In this document: positions 15,412-25,628 of the stretch, piece by piece
Numbering within the stretch: position 1 is the first letter of the stretch
How the letters are laid out: the number at the start of each line of letters is the position of its first letter
Assembly (NCBI RefSeq): GCF_000368625.1
Contig: NZ_KB849576.1
Coordinates: 186,001 to 250,000, forward strand
Reading direction: 5' to 3'
Length of the DNA: 64,000 nucleotides
Source of the DNA: Acinetobacter schindleri CIP 107287
GTDB lineage: Bacteria; Pseudomonadota; Gammaproteobacteria; Pseudomonadales; Moraxellaceae
The notes under the pieces: model-generated
The model's database searches: none
Told to the model about the DNA's origin: nothing
Seen by the model: only the letters and a program-made list of their open reading frames with translations
Translations under genes and position numbers: made by a program

Positions 15412-17886
15412 ATGAACCTCTTCCGTCCTTTACTGACTCAAAGTTTTAAGACTACGGGCATTTATCTGCTAATCATTGCTTTGACCCTGGCAATTAGCGC
15501 GACCACAGCGCTTAAGTTCAGTAATGAGCAGATTCAGAATGCCGTGGCATTGCAAGCAGCGGAAATGCTGGCTGGAGATCTGCTGCTTAGTAATAATGAG
15601 CCAATCGAAGATGCCTGGCGAGAAAAGGCTGATCAGCTGGGTTTGCAGCAATCAGAGGTTACTGTATTTGGCAGTATGGCACATACCAATGACGAATTTG
15701 TCATGGTCAATGTCAAAGCCATTGATACTGCTTTTCCTTTACGCGGTGAGCTAAGAGTCAAACCTGAAGCTAAACAATTAAAACCGGGTGAAATCTGGCT
15801 CAGTCAGCGTGCCATGGATCTGCTCAAAGTTAAAGTGGGGGATCAGGTTAATATTGCCGACGCCTCATTCAAGATTACTGCCGTGATTGACTATGACTCT
15901 AATCAGGAATTAGGCTTCTCGGGTTTCTCACCGACCGTAATTATCTCTCAGGCAGATGTGGCACGAACCAATGCGATTCAGGTTGGTAGCCGGATTGATT
16001 ATCGCCTGCTCATGGCAGGTGATCCGGACAGTGTTCAAACCTATCAAAAAGACTTTAAGAAGATTGTTAAACCGGGTATGGATACAGAAGCTGAGGAACA
16101 ACAGTTTGAGGAGCAGAATAGTCTGCGTCTAAGAAATGCCAGTGAAAGCAATACCCGTTTGATGAAGCCGATTGCTAATCTGGATACCTTTTTGCAGTTG
16201 GCAAATATTTTGACCATCTTGCTTTGTGGTATCGCGATTGCCTTAACCGCACAGCGCTATGTACAGCAGAATCAGGATCATATTGCGTTAATGCGTTGTA
16301 TCGGCGCGACGAAACAGCAAATTCTGGCGGCTTATCTGGCATTACTTGGACTGGTACTGGCAATCGCAATGCTCATAGGCACCATTGTCGGCATCAGTTT
16401 AGGTTATGCTTTGCTGCAACTCATGTTACAGCTGATTCCACATCTGCAGCTGCAATTCTCGGTGATGGCAATGCTATCAGGTCCATTACCGATTGCGATG
16501 TTGACCAGTGCTGTGGTATTGCTTGGTTTTGTACTGCCAAGTTTGTGGCAATTACTCAATACTGCACCGATCCGGGTTATCCGTCAGGAAGAAAAATCCG
16601 TACATTCCATGTTGTGGATGCTGGTGAGTGGGACACTGAGCCTGATTATTTTCAGTGTGGTGCTCACCGAGAATATTGTATTAACGGCTTGGGTGATTGG
16701 CGCCATTATTTTGCTTTGCGCTGTGCTGTATCTCACCGTATGGGGATTGCTGAAAGTCCTGCGTAATACAAAATCCCGGATTTCCGCTTATGTACGGACA
16801 CCGTATCAGACTGCGTTACAGATCACCGCTTTGGCATTGGGCTTGAGTCTGATTACTGTATTAGCCGTATTGCGTACCGATCTGCTGGAACGCTGGCAAC
16901 AGCAGTTACCAGAAGGTACACCGAACCAGTTTGTCTATGGTTTGCCGCCTTTTGAGATGCCGCAGTTGAGGGCCGAGTTAGAGCAAAATGGCTGGAACAG
17001 TACGCCGCTATATCCGAATATTCGTGGCCGTCTGATTGCCAAGAATGATCAGCCATTTGCTGCAGAGTTAGTCAAGAAGAGTAATACACTACGCCGTGAA
17101 CTGAACCTGACCCAGACCGATCAGTATCCACAAGATAATGTGATTTTAACTGGCGAAGCGCAATTGAAACAGCCGGGAGAAGTTTCGGTTGAAGCCACGA
17201 CTGCGGAAGAGCTGGGAATCAAGATTGGAGATAAGCTGACGTTTAGCTTACCTGAGGGACCACTAGAAGCCAAAGTGGTGAATCTGCGTAGTGTGGAGTG
17301 GGAAAGCTTTAGTCCGAATTTCTTCTTTATCTTTACTCCGAATACCATGGATGCCAATGCCGGTAGTTATCTGGGCAGTTTCTATGTGCCGGAACAGGAA
17401 CGACCAAAACTGGTTCAGCTGATCCAGCAGTTTTCTAATACGGTCTTTATCGATGTCAGCCTGATTCTGAACGAGATCAAGCGTATTGTGAATGTACTAG
17501 TGCAGATCGTGACGATCTTGGCCTTACTGGTGAGTGTAGCAGGGATACTGGTTCTGATTGCCTGTCTGAATCTGCTCATGGATGAACGCAAGCGGGAGGT
17601 GGCTTTACTTCGCTCATTCGGAAGTTCCAAACAGAAACTGAAAATCATGCTTAGTCTGGAAATTGGCTTTATTGGACTATGTGCCGGAATTGTATCTTGC
17701 CTGTTTGCCGAAGTGATTAGTGCCGTCGCCAGTTACCGCATGGAATTACCGATTCAGCCACACTGGGAAATCTGGCTGATTCTACCGATCTTTATGACTT
17801 TACTCTGTGCGCTGATTGGTCGTTATCGACTGAGTTATCTGAGCGATATTCCACCGCTGCAAAGTCTGCGCGAACTGAATCAATAA
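15412..17886 (+). CDS. ybbP: ABC transporter permease, FtsX/MacB-like (YbbP type)
   Basis: 824 aa from the ATG at 15412, which has GGAGG five bases upstream. It has the duplicated FtsX layout: an N-terminal TM, a large periplasmic domain, three TMs near residues 260-390, central TMs, a second periplasmic domain, and a C-terminal TM cluster (LVQIVTILALLVSVAGILVL and beyond). The motif VALLRSFGSSKQKL near residue 730 is a coupling-helix-like segment. With YbbA it forms an inner-membrane complex, probably mechanotransmitting or lipid-handling rather than a classic importer. Confidence 0.9.
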   Translation: MNLFRPLLTQSFKTTGIYLLIIALTLAISATTALKFSNEQIQNAVALQAAEMLAGDLLLSNNEPIEDAWREKADQLGLQQSEVTVFGSMAHTNDEFVMVNVKAIDTAFPLRGELRVKPEAKQLKPGEIWLSQRAMDLLKVKVGDQVNIADASFKITAVIDYDSNQELGFSGFSPTVIISQADVARTNAIQVGSRIDYRLLMAGDPDSVQTYQKDFKKIVKPGMDTEAEEQQFEEQNSLRLRNASESNTRLMKPIANLDTFLQLANILTILLCGIAIALTAQRYVQQNQDHIALMRCIGATKQQILAAYLALLGLVLAIAMLIGTIVGISLGYALLQLMLQLIPHLQLQFSVMAMLSGPLPIAMLTSAVVLLGFVLPSLWQLLNTAPIRVIRQEEKSVHSMLWMLVSGTLSLIIFSVVLTENIVLTAWVIGAIILLCAVLYLTVWGLLKVLRNTKSRISAYVRTPYQTALQITALALGLSLITVLAVLRTDLLERWQQQLPEGTPNQFVYGLPPFEMPQLRAELEQNGWNSTPLYPNIRGRLIAKNDQPFAAELVKKSNTLRRELNLTQTDQYPQDNVILTGEAQLKQPGEVSVEATTAEELGIKIGDKLTFSLPEGPLEAKVVNLRSVEWESFSPNFFFIFTPNTMDANAGSYLGSFYVPEQERPKLVQLIQQFSNTVFIDVSLILNEIKRIVNVLVQIVTILALLVSVAGILVLIACLNLLMDERKREVALLRSFGSSKQKLKIMLSLEIGFIGLCAGIVSCLFAEVISAVASYRMELPIQPHWEIWLILPIFMTLLCALIGRYRLSYLSDIPPLQSLRELNQ

Positions 17887-17904
17887 AAATTGAAGATGCG
17901 TCAG

Positions 17905-18723
17905 TTACAGTTTTAACTGCTGATGCATCATCTCCAGAATCTCCTGCCAGAGTGGCTTAATAGGATCAATTAGGATCAAGTTATATTGATAAAGCCCATA
18001 GCAGGCTGCTAAAGCAGCTATGAGTGCGATGAATTGAATAAAACCTGCGCGTTGCAGCTTTTGCCCGGCATACCAGAGTACAGCCAGCACAGCGCCCATA
18101 ATCATGCCACCAATATGTGCAGCATTGTTAATGCCAGCAATCATAAAGCCCATAAACAGGTTAATCCCCATCACCATCAGCAAGGTTTTTTTATCTAAAA
18201 TAAAGCGCTGACGTGGAAGAACTGGCAGAATCGACAAGATAGTTAACGCGCCGCCCAAGCCCATGACAGCACCCGATGCACCAGCACTTACGCTTGGTAA
18301 AAGTCCCGGATTGGCGACCCCACCTTCAATTAAGGCATAACTATCCTGAATATTCATATAACCGCTGAACAGACTGCCCATCAGCCCAGCACAAAGATAG
18401 AGGCCAACAAAATACCAGCGCCCAAATAGCTGTTCTGCCACGCTTCCAAAAATATAAAGCGCCCACATGTTTAACATTAAGTGAATCAGGCCAAAATGAA
18501 AAAACATGCTGCTGAACACACGAATGGGTTCCGCCAGATAAGTCAAAGGTGCATAATCAGCACCCCAGCGGATGGCATCTTGTGTACTTGGATGGCTGGC
18601 ATCTGTGCCAGTAAAAATCTGCCAGGCAAACAATCCGACATTCACTGCAATCAATACCGCAGTAAACCACCAGGTGTGGACATCCAGTTTACGGTGAATG
18701 GAAGGAGGTGCGTATTCAGACAT
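17905..18723 (-). CDS. Rhomboid family intramembrane serine protease (second copy)
   Basis: 272 aa from the ATG at 18723; the frame extends to a TTG at 18753 but the ATG is preferred. Six or seven membrane segments, with the catalytic GASGAVMG (Ser150) and NNAAHIGG (His203), and the HLMLNMWALYIFG segment (residues 81-93). It is longer than the rhomboid at 5875-6537, with an extra N-terminal domain that includes WWFTAVLIAVNVG. It is convergent with ybbP and divergent from mtgA. Physiological substrate unknown. Confidence 0.9.
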   Translation of the reverse strand: MSEYAPPSIHRKLDVHTWWFTAVLIAVNVGLFAWQIFTGTDASHPSTQDAIRWGADYAPLTYLAEPIRVFSSMFFHFGLIHLMLNMWALYIFGSVAEQLFGRWYFVGLYLCAGLMGSLFSGYMNIQDSYALIEGGVANPGLLPSVSAGASGAVMGLGGALTILSILPVLPRQRFILDKKTLLMVMGINLFMGFMIAGINNAAHIGGMIMGAVLAVLWYAGQKLQRAGFIQFIALIAALAACYGLYQYNLILIDPIKPLWQEILEMMHQQLKL

Positions 18724-18800
18724 GCTATTCTTGCGCTGTATGAGATATTTCAAATAAGCTTAACACGAAAAAATAACATCTTCAGGAGTAACCCACTGAC

Positions 18801-19475
18801 ATGAAAGCTTTTCTAATCCGAATATTCTTGCTGCTGTTCAGTGTGGTTTTATGTATTCAACTCTGGATCTTTGCCAGTCTGGCCTGGTGGCGTTTTAATC
18901 CGGTCAATACCACGATGATGATGCGGATTGATTATTGGACTGAACCCTCCAAGCCCATTCAACATCAATGGCGTCCTTATGATGAGATCAGTACCAATCT
19001 GAAAAAAGCAGTGGTGACTGCGGAAGATGGAAAATTTGTGCATCATCATGGTTTTGACTGGGATGGAATTCAAACAGCTTTAAGCCGTAATAAAGAACAG
19101 GGTAAAGTTGTTGCGGGGGGATCTACCATTTCCCAGCAGCTGGCAAAAAATCTGTTCCTGTTCAACAAACGTTCTTTTCTGCGTAAAGGCCAGGAAGCGG
19201 TTGCCACCTGGATGATGGAACGCATGTGGTCGAAAGAGCGTATTCTTGAAGTGTACTTAAACTCGATTGAGTTTGGTCATCATATTTACGGGGTGGAAGC
19301 GGCCGCCAAACATTATTTTGGTAAAACTTCAGAAAGTCTGACCAGAGAAGAGGCAATTTTCCTGGCGGCAATTTTGACCAATCCAAAATATTTTGAAGAA
19401 AATCGCAATGCTTCTGCTTTAAAAGCACGTAAACGCATGATTCAACGTTATATGCGCTATGCAGAATTACCCTGA
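18801..19475 (+). CDS. mtgA: Monofunctional biosynthetic peptidoglycan transglycosylase
   Basis: 224 aa, an inner-membrane-anchored GT51 enzyme that polymerises lipid II into glycan strands. One TM (residues 5-30) is followed by the glycosyltransferase domain with the catalytic Glu75 in [17 protein letters not shown], then [30 protein letters not shown] and [12 protein letters not shown]. There is no transpeptidase domain, so it is monofunctional. The start is preceded by an AGGAG-like element. It has its own terminator before ppk. The mtgA-ppk adjacency is known from Acinetobacter. Confidence 0.94.
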   Translation: MKAFLIRIFLLLFSVVLCIQLWIFASLAWWRFNPVNTTMMMRIDYWTEPSKPIQHQWRPYDEISTNLKKAVVTAEDGKFVHHHGFDWDGIQTALSRNKEQGKVVAGGSTISQQLAKNLFLFNKRSFLRKGQEAVATWMMERMWSKERILEVYLNSIEFGHHIYGVEAAAKHYFGKTSESLTREEAIFLAAILTNPKYFEENRNASALKARKRMIQRYMRYAELP

Positions 19476-19506
19476 CAGTAAAAAATCGTTATAAAAAAAT
19501 TGCCAT

Positions 19507-19531
19507 AAAGCCCGAGAATTCGGGCTTTTTT
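19507..19531 (+). terminator. Terminator after mtgA
   Basis: AAAGCCCGA / TCGGGCTTT stem with an AAT loop and a seven-T tail. The tail runs into the PHO-box-like site of ppk. Confidence 0.88.
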
Positions 19532-19561
19532 TATGAAATTGTCATAAATTTGAAGCATACT
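19528..19561 (+). promoter_or_regulatory. PHO-box-like site and -10 element of ppk
   Basis: The 18-mer at 19528-19545, ending TTGTCAT, matches the PhoB consensus at 13 of 18 positions; the 3' half-site is good and the 5' half is formed by the terminator T-run. CATACT (19556-19561) follows at 10 bp, the same geometry as at the pit promoter. PhoB control of ppk is known in several gammaproteobacteria. Confidence 0.5.
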
Positions 19562-19602
19562 GATACTATTGACTCAGGCTTTAAAACGATTAAAGGTTCG
19601 AT

Positions 19603-21684
19603 ATGAATACGGCAGCCAACAGCCCTTCGGTACAAACTGAATATACCTATAATGACCGGTACATTAACCGGGAATTGTCTATTCTGGATTTCCATTTGCG
19701 TGTCCTGGAACAGGCTGTCGATCCTTTACATCCACTGCTTGAACGCATGAACTTTCTGCTGATTTTCTCGCGTAATCTGGATGAGTTCTTTGAAATTCGT
19801 GTGGCTGGGGTGATGGAACAGCTGGATCTGGGCAATGAAAGTCGTAGTCCGGATGGCCTAACGCCGAAGCAGGTGCTGGATCAAATTTCCAAAACTGCCC
19901 ATGCTGCCATTGAACGCCAGTACCGCATTCTGAATGAAGAAATTCTGCCTAAACTGCGTGAAGAAGATATCTGTTTCCTGCGCCGTGGTGAGCTGACACC
20001 AGCACAGTCACAATGGATAAAAAAATATTTTCAGGAACAGGTGGCACCAGTCTTAACCCCGATCAGCCTGGATCCAGCCCATCCATTCCCACGTTTAGTG
20101 AATAAGTCGCTAAACTTTATTGTGACGCTGGAAGGGAAGGATGCTTTTGGCCGTCAGATCGATCTGGCTGTTGTGCCTGCACCACGTTCACTACCACGTG
20201 TGGTACGTTTACCAGATGAATTAACAGGCGGCAAGGAACATCATGTGATGCTTTCCGCAATTATACATGAACATGTTTCTGACCTGTTTCCTGGTATGAC
20301 TGCAACAGGCTGCTATCAGTTCCGTGTAACCCGTAATGCTGATCTGGCTTTAAATGAAGATGTCGAAGATCTGGCGATTGCCTTAAAAGGTGAATTGAAC
20401 TCGCGTCGTTTTGGGCGTGCAGTACGTCTAGAAGTTACAGAAAACTGTCCAAAACATATTTATGAATACCTGCTGGATGAATTTGATCTAGAAGAAGAAC
20501 ATCTGTACAAGGTTGCCGGACCGGTCAATCTGGCACGTCTGTTATCGAATTTTAAACGTCCACATTTACGCTATGATTCACATACACCAATCGTACCGAA
20601 AGTACTAAAGAAATCAGAAAATATCTTTAGCGCGATGCAGAAACAGGACATCCTGCTACATCATCCCTTTGAATCATTCTCGCCTGTAATTTCATTACTG
20701 CGTGAGGCTGCGCGTGATCCACAAGTCCTGGCAATCAAGCAGACCTTATACCGTAGTGGAGCGGACTCAGAAATTGTTCAGGTACTGGCTGAAGCAGCAC
20801 GGAATGGCAAGGAAGTGACTGCGGTCATCGAACTACGTGCGCGTTTTGATGAAGAGTCTAATATCGCTGTAGCCAATGTCCTGCAAGAAGCGGGGGCCGT
20901 AGTTGTCTATGGCATTGTTGGCTATAAGACGCATGCCAAGATGATTTTGGTGGTACGCCGTGAAAATAACAAGCTGATGCGCTATGTACACTTGGGTACC
21001 GGGAACTATCACGCGGGTAATGCGCGCATCTATACCGATTATGGACTGTTAACCACAGACAAAGAACTGTGTGAAGATGTACACCGTATCTTCCAGGAAC
21101 TCACCGGTATGGGAAAAATGGCCAAGCTGAAAAAGCTGTTACATGCACCATTTACATTGCATACCCAGCTGGTGAATTACATCGACAATGAAATTGCCAA
21201 TGCCAAAGAAGGCAAAAAGGCTCAGATCATTGTCAAAGTGAATGCGCTTACAGAACTACAACTCATTAATAAATTGTATGAAGCATCGCAAGCAGGCGTG
21301 CAGATTGACCTGATTATCCGTTCGATCTGCTGTTTACGTCCTGGTTTGCCGGGCTTGTCGGAAAATATCCGTGTTCGTTCCATCGTCGGACGTTTCCTGG
21401 AACATACCCGCGTGTATTACTTTAGCAATAACGGCAATTCCCGTATTTATTGCTCAAGCGCAGACTGGATGGACCGTAACCTGTTTAATCGTGTTGAAGC
21501 CTGTTTCCCGATTGAAGATGAAACATTGAAAAAACGCATCTATCAGCAAGGCTTATTGAACTATCTTAAAGATAATCAGCAATCCTGGTTGCTGCAAAGT
21601 GATGGTACCTGGATCCGTACACAACCTGCGCAAGGTGAACAGCCGCATAATGCACAGCGCGTGTTACTGGAAACCTTTAAATAA
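19603..21684 (+). CDS. ppk: Polyphosphate kinase PPK1
   Basis: 693 aa, matching the family length. It reversibly transfers the ATP gamma-phosphate onto polyphosphate. The autophosphorylated histidine is His444 in [10 protein letters not shown] and the second conserved histidine is His601 in [10 protein letters not shown]; their 157-residue spacing equals that of E. coli His435/His592. The N-terminal [19 protein letters not shown] and the nucleotide-binding IKQTLYRSG segments are clear. The start has AAGG six bases upstream. It ends back-to-back with oxyR, each with its own terminator. Location fits the known Acinetobacter mtgA-ppk-oxyR-estB-rubB-rubA order. Confidence 0.96.
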   Translation: MNTAANSPSVQTEYTYNDRYINRELSILDFHLRVLEQAVDPLHPLLERMNFLLIFSRNLDEFFEIRVAGVMEQLDLGNESRSPDGLTPKQVLDQISKTAHAAIERQYRILNEEILPKLREEDICFLRRGELTPAQSQWIKKYFQEQVAPVLTPISLDPAHPFPRLVNKSLNFIVTLEGKDAFGRQIDLAVVPAPRSLPRVVRLPDELTGGKEHHVMLSAIIHEHVSDLFPGMTATGCYQFRVTRNADLALNEDVEDLAIALKGELNSRRFGRAVRLEVTENCPKHIYEYLLDEFDLEEEHLYKVAGPVNLARLLSNFKRPHLRYDSHTPIVPKVLKKSENIFSAMQKQDILLHHPFESFSPVISLLREAARDPQVLAIKQTLYRSGADSEIVQVLAEAARNGKEVTAVIELRARFDEESNIAVANVLQEAGAVVVYGIVGYKTHAKMILVVRRENNKLMRYVHLGTGNYHAGNARIYTDYGLLTTDKELCEDVHRIFQELTGMGKMAKLKKLLHAPFTLHTQLVNYIDNEIANAKEGKKAQIIVKVNALTELQLINKLYEASQAGVQIDLIIRSICCLRPGLPGLSENIRVRSIVGRFLEHTRVYYFSNNGNSRIYCSSADWMDRNLFNRVEACFPIEDETLKKRIYQQGLLNYLKDNQQSWLLQSDGTWIRTQPAQGEQPHNAQRVLLETFK

Positions 21685-21697
21685 AACATAATCTTTT

Positions 21698-21728
21698 AAA
21701 AAGAGACTGAATTTTCAGTCTCTTTTTA
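21698..21728 (+). terminator. Terminator after ppk
   Basis: AAAAAGAGACTGA / TCAGTCTCTTTTT hairpin with an ATTT loop. Confidence 0.9.
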
Positions 21729-21754
21729 TATAAATATGCTGTTTCTAAAAATAA

Positions 21755-21783
21755 AAAAAGGAACCAGTGTGGGCTCCTTTTTA
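21755..21783 (-). terminator. Terminator after oxyR (end of the rub cluster)
   Basis: On the minus strand AAAAAGGAGCCCA pairs imperfectly with the GGTTCCTTTTT arm and ends in a T-run, 15 bases past the oxyR stop. Confidence 0.7.
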
Positions 21784-21797
21784 CGTTAGCAGTATCT

Positions 21798-22697
21798 TTA
21801 TTGCTGCGCGATCTTTTGCAGGATAGGTAGCAGTACATCAAATTCGCTTTGTAGCGGTGTACTCTTACGTGTCACCAAAGCCAAGGTGCGGCTTGGTGCA
21901 GCAGCAATCTTTTTCACCTGAAGTTCAGGATTGGCTTTAATCATGTTGGTATGAAGTGCAATTTCAGGCAACAGGGTAAAACCAAGATTGGAAGACACCA
22001 TCTCGATCAGCGTTGGCAATGAGCTTGCTTTCAGGCGATGATCATTCTTACGCTCACCAATTGGACAAGCACTTAAAGCATGATCACGTAGACAGTGGCC
22101 TTCTTCAAGTAACATTAAACGAGAAAGATCCAGATCTTCTAAGGAAGTGGCCTGAGCTGCATTCTGATCTGACTTGTGGTGAACCACATACAGATCTTCT
22201 TTCACAATTTCAGCAACTTTTAGGCTACGTGTATCAAAAGGCAGGGCCAGTACAACCATATCCAGGTTGCCATGTTCCAGCTTTTCAACAATTTTTTCAC
22301 TTTGTGCTTCGTGCAGATGCAGCTGAATTTTCGGCAACTGTTTATGCACTTCATCAAGAAGTTGCGACAGAATGAACGGCGCAATGGTCGGAATCACACC
22401 TAAATGCAGATCACCTGTTAAAGGTTCACTCATCTCACGACTTAAACGCATTAAGTCCTGAGCATCAGCCAGTAGAACACGAGCGCGTGCAACCACTTGC
22501 TCTCCGAGTGGAGTCAAGCGTACATTCTGGCGATCACGTTCAACAAGAACGCCACCGAGTAAACGCTCCAACTCCATGATCCCGCCCGATAGGGTGGACT
22601 GGGTCACAAATGAACGGCGAGCAGCTTCTGTAAAATGCAGCGTCTCAGACAGTGTTACGAGATATGACAGCTGTCTTAGGGATGGTAATGCAGCCAT
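21798..22697 (-). CDS. oxyR: Hydrogen peroxide-sensing LysR-type regulator OxyR
   Basis: 299 aa with an N-terminal LysR helix-turn-helix (LRQLSYLVTLSETLHFTEAARR, quoted in part) and an effector domain. The redox cysteines are recognisable as Cys202 and Cys211 in EEGHCLRDHALSAC, nine apart like E. coli Cys199/Cys208, which distinguishes OxyR from other LysR proteins. Oxidation forms a disulphide and switches on catalase and peroxidase genes. It is the last gene of the rubA-rubB-estB-oxyR run, 12 bp after estB, so it is probably co-transcribed. Confidence 0.95.
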   Translation of the reverse strand: MAALPSLRQLSYLVTLSETLHFTEAARRSFVTQSTLSGGIMELERLLGGVLVERDRQNVRLTPLGEQVVARARVLLADAQDLMRLSREMSEPLTGDLHLGVIPTIAPFILSQLLDEVHKQLPKIQLHLHEAQSEKIVEKLEHGNLDMVVLALPFDTRSLKVAEIVKEDLYVVHHKSDQNAAQATSLEDLDLSRLMLLEEGHCLRDHALSACPIGERKNDHRLKASSLPTLIEMVSSNLGFTLLPEIALHTNMIKANPELQVKKIAAAPSRTLALVTRKSTPLQSEFDVLLPILQKIAQQ

Positions 22698-22709
22698 AGT
22701 GTCCTAATT

Positions 22710-23654
22710 TTATGATTTAAAATGATCAGCAAATAATTCGCTAAGATATGGAATAAAATGCGGTGGGATATCATGCCCCATTCCATCAATTAATTCAAAT
22801 TTAGCACCAGATATTGCTTTCGCAACAGCCTTACCATGGCTGGGTGGTAGCAAGCGATCTTGAGAACCATGAACTACAAGCGTCTCTTGTCGGATTTGCT
22901 TATCCAGTTGCAGCAACGAGCCCGTACATAATATTGCTAAAAACTGTTGAAGTACACCCGCTGGGTAATAACTTCGATTATATAATTTACGGGCGGTCTG
23001 CATTGCCTCAAGCTGATTGATATAACCAGGCGAGCCAATGATGTTAAACAGTTTCAAACTATGGTCAATTATACCATTTTCATCCTGCGAAGCGGGTTTG
23101 CCAATCAGACTAAAGAGCTGTTTTGGAAATGGTGGAGGTAACAGACGCTGATTGTTACTGGTAAATAACAGGGCCAGCTTTTTAACCTTCTCAGGATAAC
23201 GTGCTGCCAGAATTTGTGCAATCATACCACCCATCGAAGCACCGAGCACATACACCTCGTCCAGTTCCATTTTATCAATCAGCAGACTGACGTCATCTGC
23301 CATGTCATACAGGGTATAAGGTGCTCCCTGGTTACCCAGGCCTAGCATGAAGCGACCCATCAGTTTAATAGTATTTAATCGTGGACCTTTATGATGGACT
23401 TTAGAGGATAGGCCAATATCGCGGTTATCAAAACGGATGACCCGGAAACCTTGATCGATAAAAGATTTACAGAAAAAGTCCGGCCAATACAGCATCTGTG
23501 CACCAAGGCCCATAATCAGCAACAAGGTCGGGTGATTCTCCTGACCACCTACCTCTACATGCAATTCAATACCATTGCCAAGGTCAACCTTGGTTTCATG
23601 CATGAAAGCAGTATATGGTGATGGTAATAGACTCGATTGCACATGACTATTCAT
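22710..23654 (-). CDS. estB: Alpha/beta-fold esterase EstB
   Basis: 314 aa from the ATG at 23654, which has AGGGA eight bases upstream; ATGs further upstream lack this. Motifs are the oxyanion loop LLIMGLGAQMLYW, the nucleophile elbow VLGASMGGM (Ser140), the acid region in VVHGSQDRLLPP and the catalytic His in IDGMGHDIPPH. There is no signal peptide. In Acinetobacter the gene between rubB and oxyR encodes an esterase called EstB; this assignment follows that synteny. Likely role: hydrolysis of short or medium acyl esters. Confidence 0.85.
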   Translation of the reverse strand: MNSHVQSSLLPSPYTAFMHETKVDLGNGIELHVEVGGQENHPTLLLIMGLGAQMLYWPDFFCKSFIDQGFRVIRFDNRDIGLSSKVHHKGPRLNTIKLMGRFMLGLGNQGAPYTLYDMADDVSLLIDKMELDEVYVLGASMGGMIAQILAARYPEKVKKLALLFTSNNQRLLPPPFPKQLFSLIGKPASQDENGIIDHSLKLFNIIGSPGYINQLEAMQTARKLYNRSYYPAGVLQQFLAILCTGSLLQLDKQIRQETLVVHGSQDRLLPPSHGKAVAKAISGAKFELIDGMGHDIPPHFIPYLSELFADHFKS

Positions 23655-23710
23655 GTTAAGTTCCCTATAAAAGGACATTCTGTACAAAGAATGACCTTTG
23701 TATTTAAACC

Positions 23711-24889
23711 TTAAACCGATACAGGAATCAAGTCAGGAACCTGCTTAGTCAATGTAAGACGCTGTTTCGCTGCGGTAGCGCCTAATAGTACAAAGCCGCG
23801 CAGGGTTCCTTCAGTATCTGTGGCTTTGGCAATCATGCCATCCTCAAACTCTTCAGTGTCCCAGGTTACATCAATATTGGCGGGTGCAGGCAGTACAGTC
23901 AGGGGGGCAGCAGGTGTTTTTACCGCAACAGGCATTGCTGGATAATGCACTGCTGTCGTTTCACCATTCAAGGTTTTAGCCAGCGCACGCGCCTGCTGCA
24001 TGATTGGCATCACATAAGGCAATAAAGTACCATTCACTTCAGCACAGTCACCGACAGCGAAAATATCAGCTAAATTCGTTTCGAGCTGGCTATTGGTCAA
24101 GATACCGCGACCGATTTGTACACCAGACTCTTTGGCTACTGATGCATTTGGTTGTAAGCCCACTGCAGACAGAACCACATCTGCAACGACTGACTGACCA
24201 TTGGCTAATGTCACCAGGTAGTCACCATTTTCAACTTTAGAGACTTTCTCTACAGTCGTGCCTAATACAAAGTTAATACCAGTTTCTTCCAGGTTTTGCT
24301 GGAAAACATCTGCAACATGTGAAGGCAATAAACGGGCTAGAGGCTGAGGTGCCAAGTCAATTACAGTCACTTGATGGTCCGTGTGCTGAAGGTCATTGGC
24401 AAATTCACAGCCAATCAAACCGGCACCCAAAATCACTACCCGCTTATCTTCACGTTTTTCCAGGCTGGTACGGAAAGCTTTATAATCAGTCAGGTTGTTG
24501 ACCACGTGAATATCGTCACTGCCATCACCAGCAATTGCCAGACGAATTGGCTGTGCACCCACGGCAAGAACCAGTTTTGAATATGCCTGTTTTTGCTCAG
24601 ACTGATCTTTTACAACAGTCAGTTCATGTGCAGTAGCATCAATGGCTTTAACCCAGGTATGCGTTTCAATACGCATATTTAACTGAGCTGCCATTTTGGC
24701 AGCATCGCCCAAGGCAATATTTTCGGGTGCTTTTTTGCCCACTAAAGCATTGGAAAGTGTCGGTTTGGCGTAGTTGGTTGCATCATCGGCACAAATCATG
24801 ACGAGTTCATGGTCTGGATTCAGCTTGCGGAATTCGCGTGCGACAGCATAGCCTGCCATACCTGAACCAATGATGACGATAGGATGCAT
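23711..24889 (-). CDS. rubB: Rubredoxin-NAD(+) reductase
   Basis: 392 aa from the ATG at 24889 (GGAG six bases upstream). It is an FAD-dependent oxidoreductase: FAD-binding IVIIGSGMAGYAVAREF at the N-terminus, NADH-binding VVILGAGLIGCEFANDL near residue 150, and the second FAD motif DIFAVGDCAEV near 280. It carries electrons from NADH to rubredoxin, which supplies alkane monooxygenase. It lies 78 bp downstream of rubA on the same strand. No alkane hydroxylase gene is present in this window, in agreement with rubAB being unlinked to alkM in Acinetobacter. Confidence 0.94.
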   Translation of the reverse strand: MHPIVIIGSGMAGYAVAREFRKLNPDHELVMICADDATNYAKPTLSNALVGKKAPENIALGDAAKMAAQLNMRIETHTWVKAIDATAHELTVVKDQSEQKQAYSKLVLAVGAQPIRLAIAGDGSDDIHVVNNLTDYKAFRTSLEKREDKRVVILGAGLIGCEFANDLQHTDHQVTVIDLAPQPLARLLPSHVADVFQQNLEETGINFVLGTTVEKVSKVENGDYLVTLANGQSVVADVVLSAVGLQPNASVAKESGVQIGRGILTNSQLETNLADIFAVGDCAEVNGTLLPYVMPIMQQARALAKTLNGETTAVHYPAMPVAVKTPAAPLTVLPAPANIDVTWDTEEFEDGMIAKATDTEGTLRGFVLLGATAAKQRLTLTKQVPDLIPVSV

Positions 24890-24967
24890 ATTTAACTCCA
24901 TGCTTTTTTATAGATAGTAGAAAGGCATAAAAAAAGACCACTCAATATGGCCTTTGTTTGGGCGAAA

Positions 24968-25132
24968 TCAGATTTCGATCATTTCAAAATCGACTTTAGA
25001 AACGCCACAGTCTGGGCAGGTCCAGTCATCTGGAATATCTTCCCATTTAGTACCAGGGACGATACCGTCCTGAGGCCAACCTTCCGCTTCGTCGTAAATC
25101 CATCCACAAACGATGCATTGATATTTTTTCAT
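24968..25132 (-). CDS. rubA: Rubredoxin
   Basis: 54 aa, a standard single-domain rubredoxin. The iron is held by Cys6, Cys9, Cys39 and Cys42 in two CxxCG knuckles ([11 protein letters not shown] and [10 protein letters not shown]). The start is fixed by GGAGAG upstream. First gene of the rubA-rubB-estB-oxyR run; it receives electrons from RubB and passes them to alkane hydroxylase. Confidence 0.96.
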   Translation of the reverse strand: MKKYQCIVCGWIYDEAEGWPQDGIVPGTKWEDIPDDWTCPDCGVSKVDFEMIEI

Positions 25133-25628
25133 GTAACTCTCCAAAACCAGCGAATATGGAAGCTGGCTCAAAAATCCTAAACAGGCAAGACTCTAATAAT
25201 ATGGCATTTAATAGCGGACATATTTGGCTAAATTTTTACGCAGTTCTGTTCAGAAAGTAAAGTAGATAACAGTTTAAACAGCAAAATTAAAAGCAGAATA
25301 GTGATCCGGGTCAGTAAAAGTCCTTTACTCAAGCTTTTTATTCTCTTAGAAATGCCGGAATATAATTTTATTTATGCAAATAAATAAAAGCTTATTGTTT
25401 CTCACACTGAGAGAAATAAAAAATATTTTACCGTCGGGTAATGATTCATAGATTTAAAACAATCATTAAAGTTTTTATGAAAAAAGTGCTCTTATAAATT
25501 AATGAAATATAAGTAAATAATTGCATGTCAATAGGGGTGTTGCTGCAATAATACTCGGTTTTCCCTATCCTTTAGTCGTAATTCAGTTTAAAATTTGCCG
25601 GTTCCTTTTTCTTATCTAACGATCTCCC
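25133..25628. other. Divergent intergenic region between rubA and apt
   Basis: About 500 AT-rich bases holding both promoters. Visible are an AT inverted repeat, TTTTATTTA / TAAATAAAA, around 25366-25390, a TTTCTC / GAGAAA arm pair at 25398-25416, and CTTTAGTC at 25570-25577 in the apt leader, which recurs upstream of lysS, sdhC and sucA. No gene seen. Confidence 0.5.

Noticed and set aside
25366..25416. AT-rich inverted repeats upstream of apt as terminators
   Set aside because: The stems are almost pure A-T or lack a T-run, and no gene ends there.
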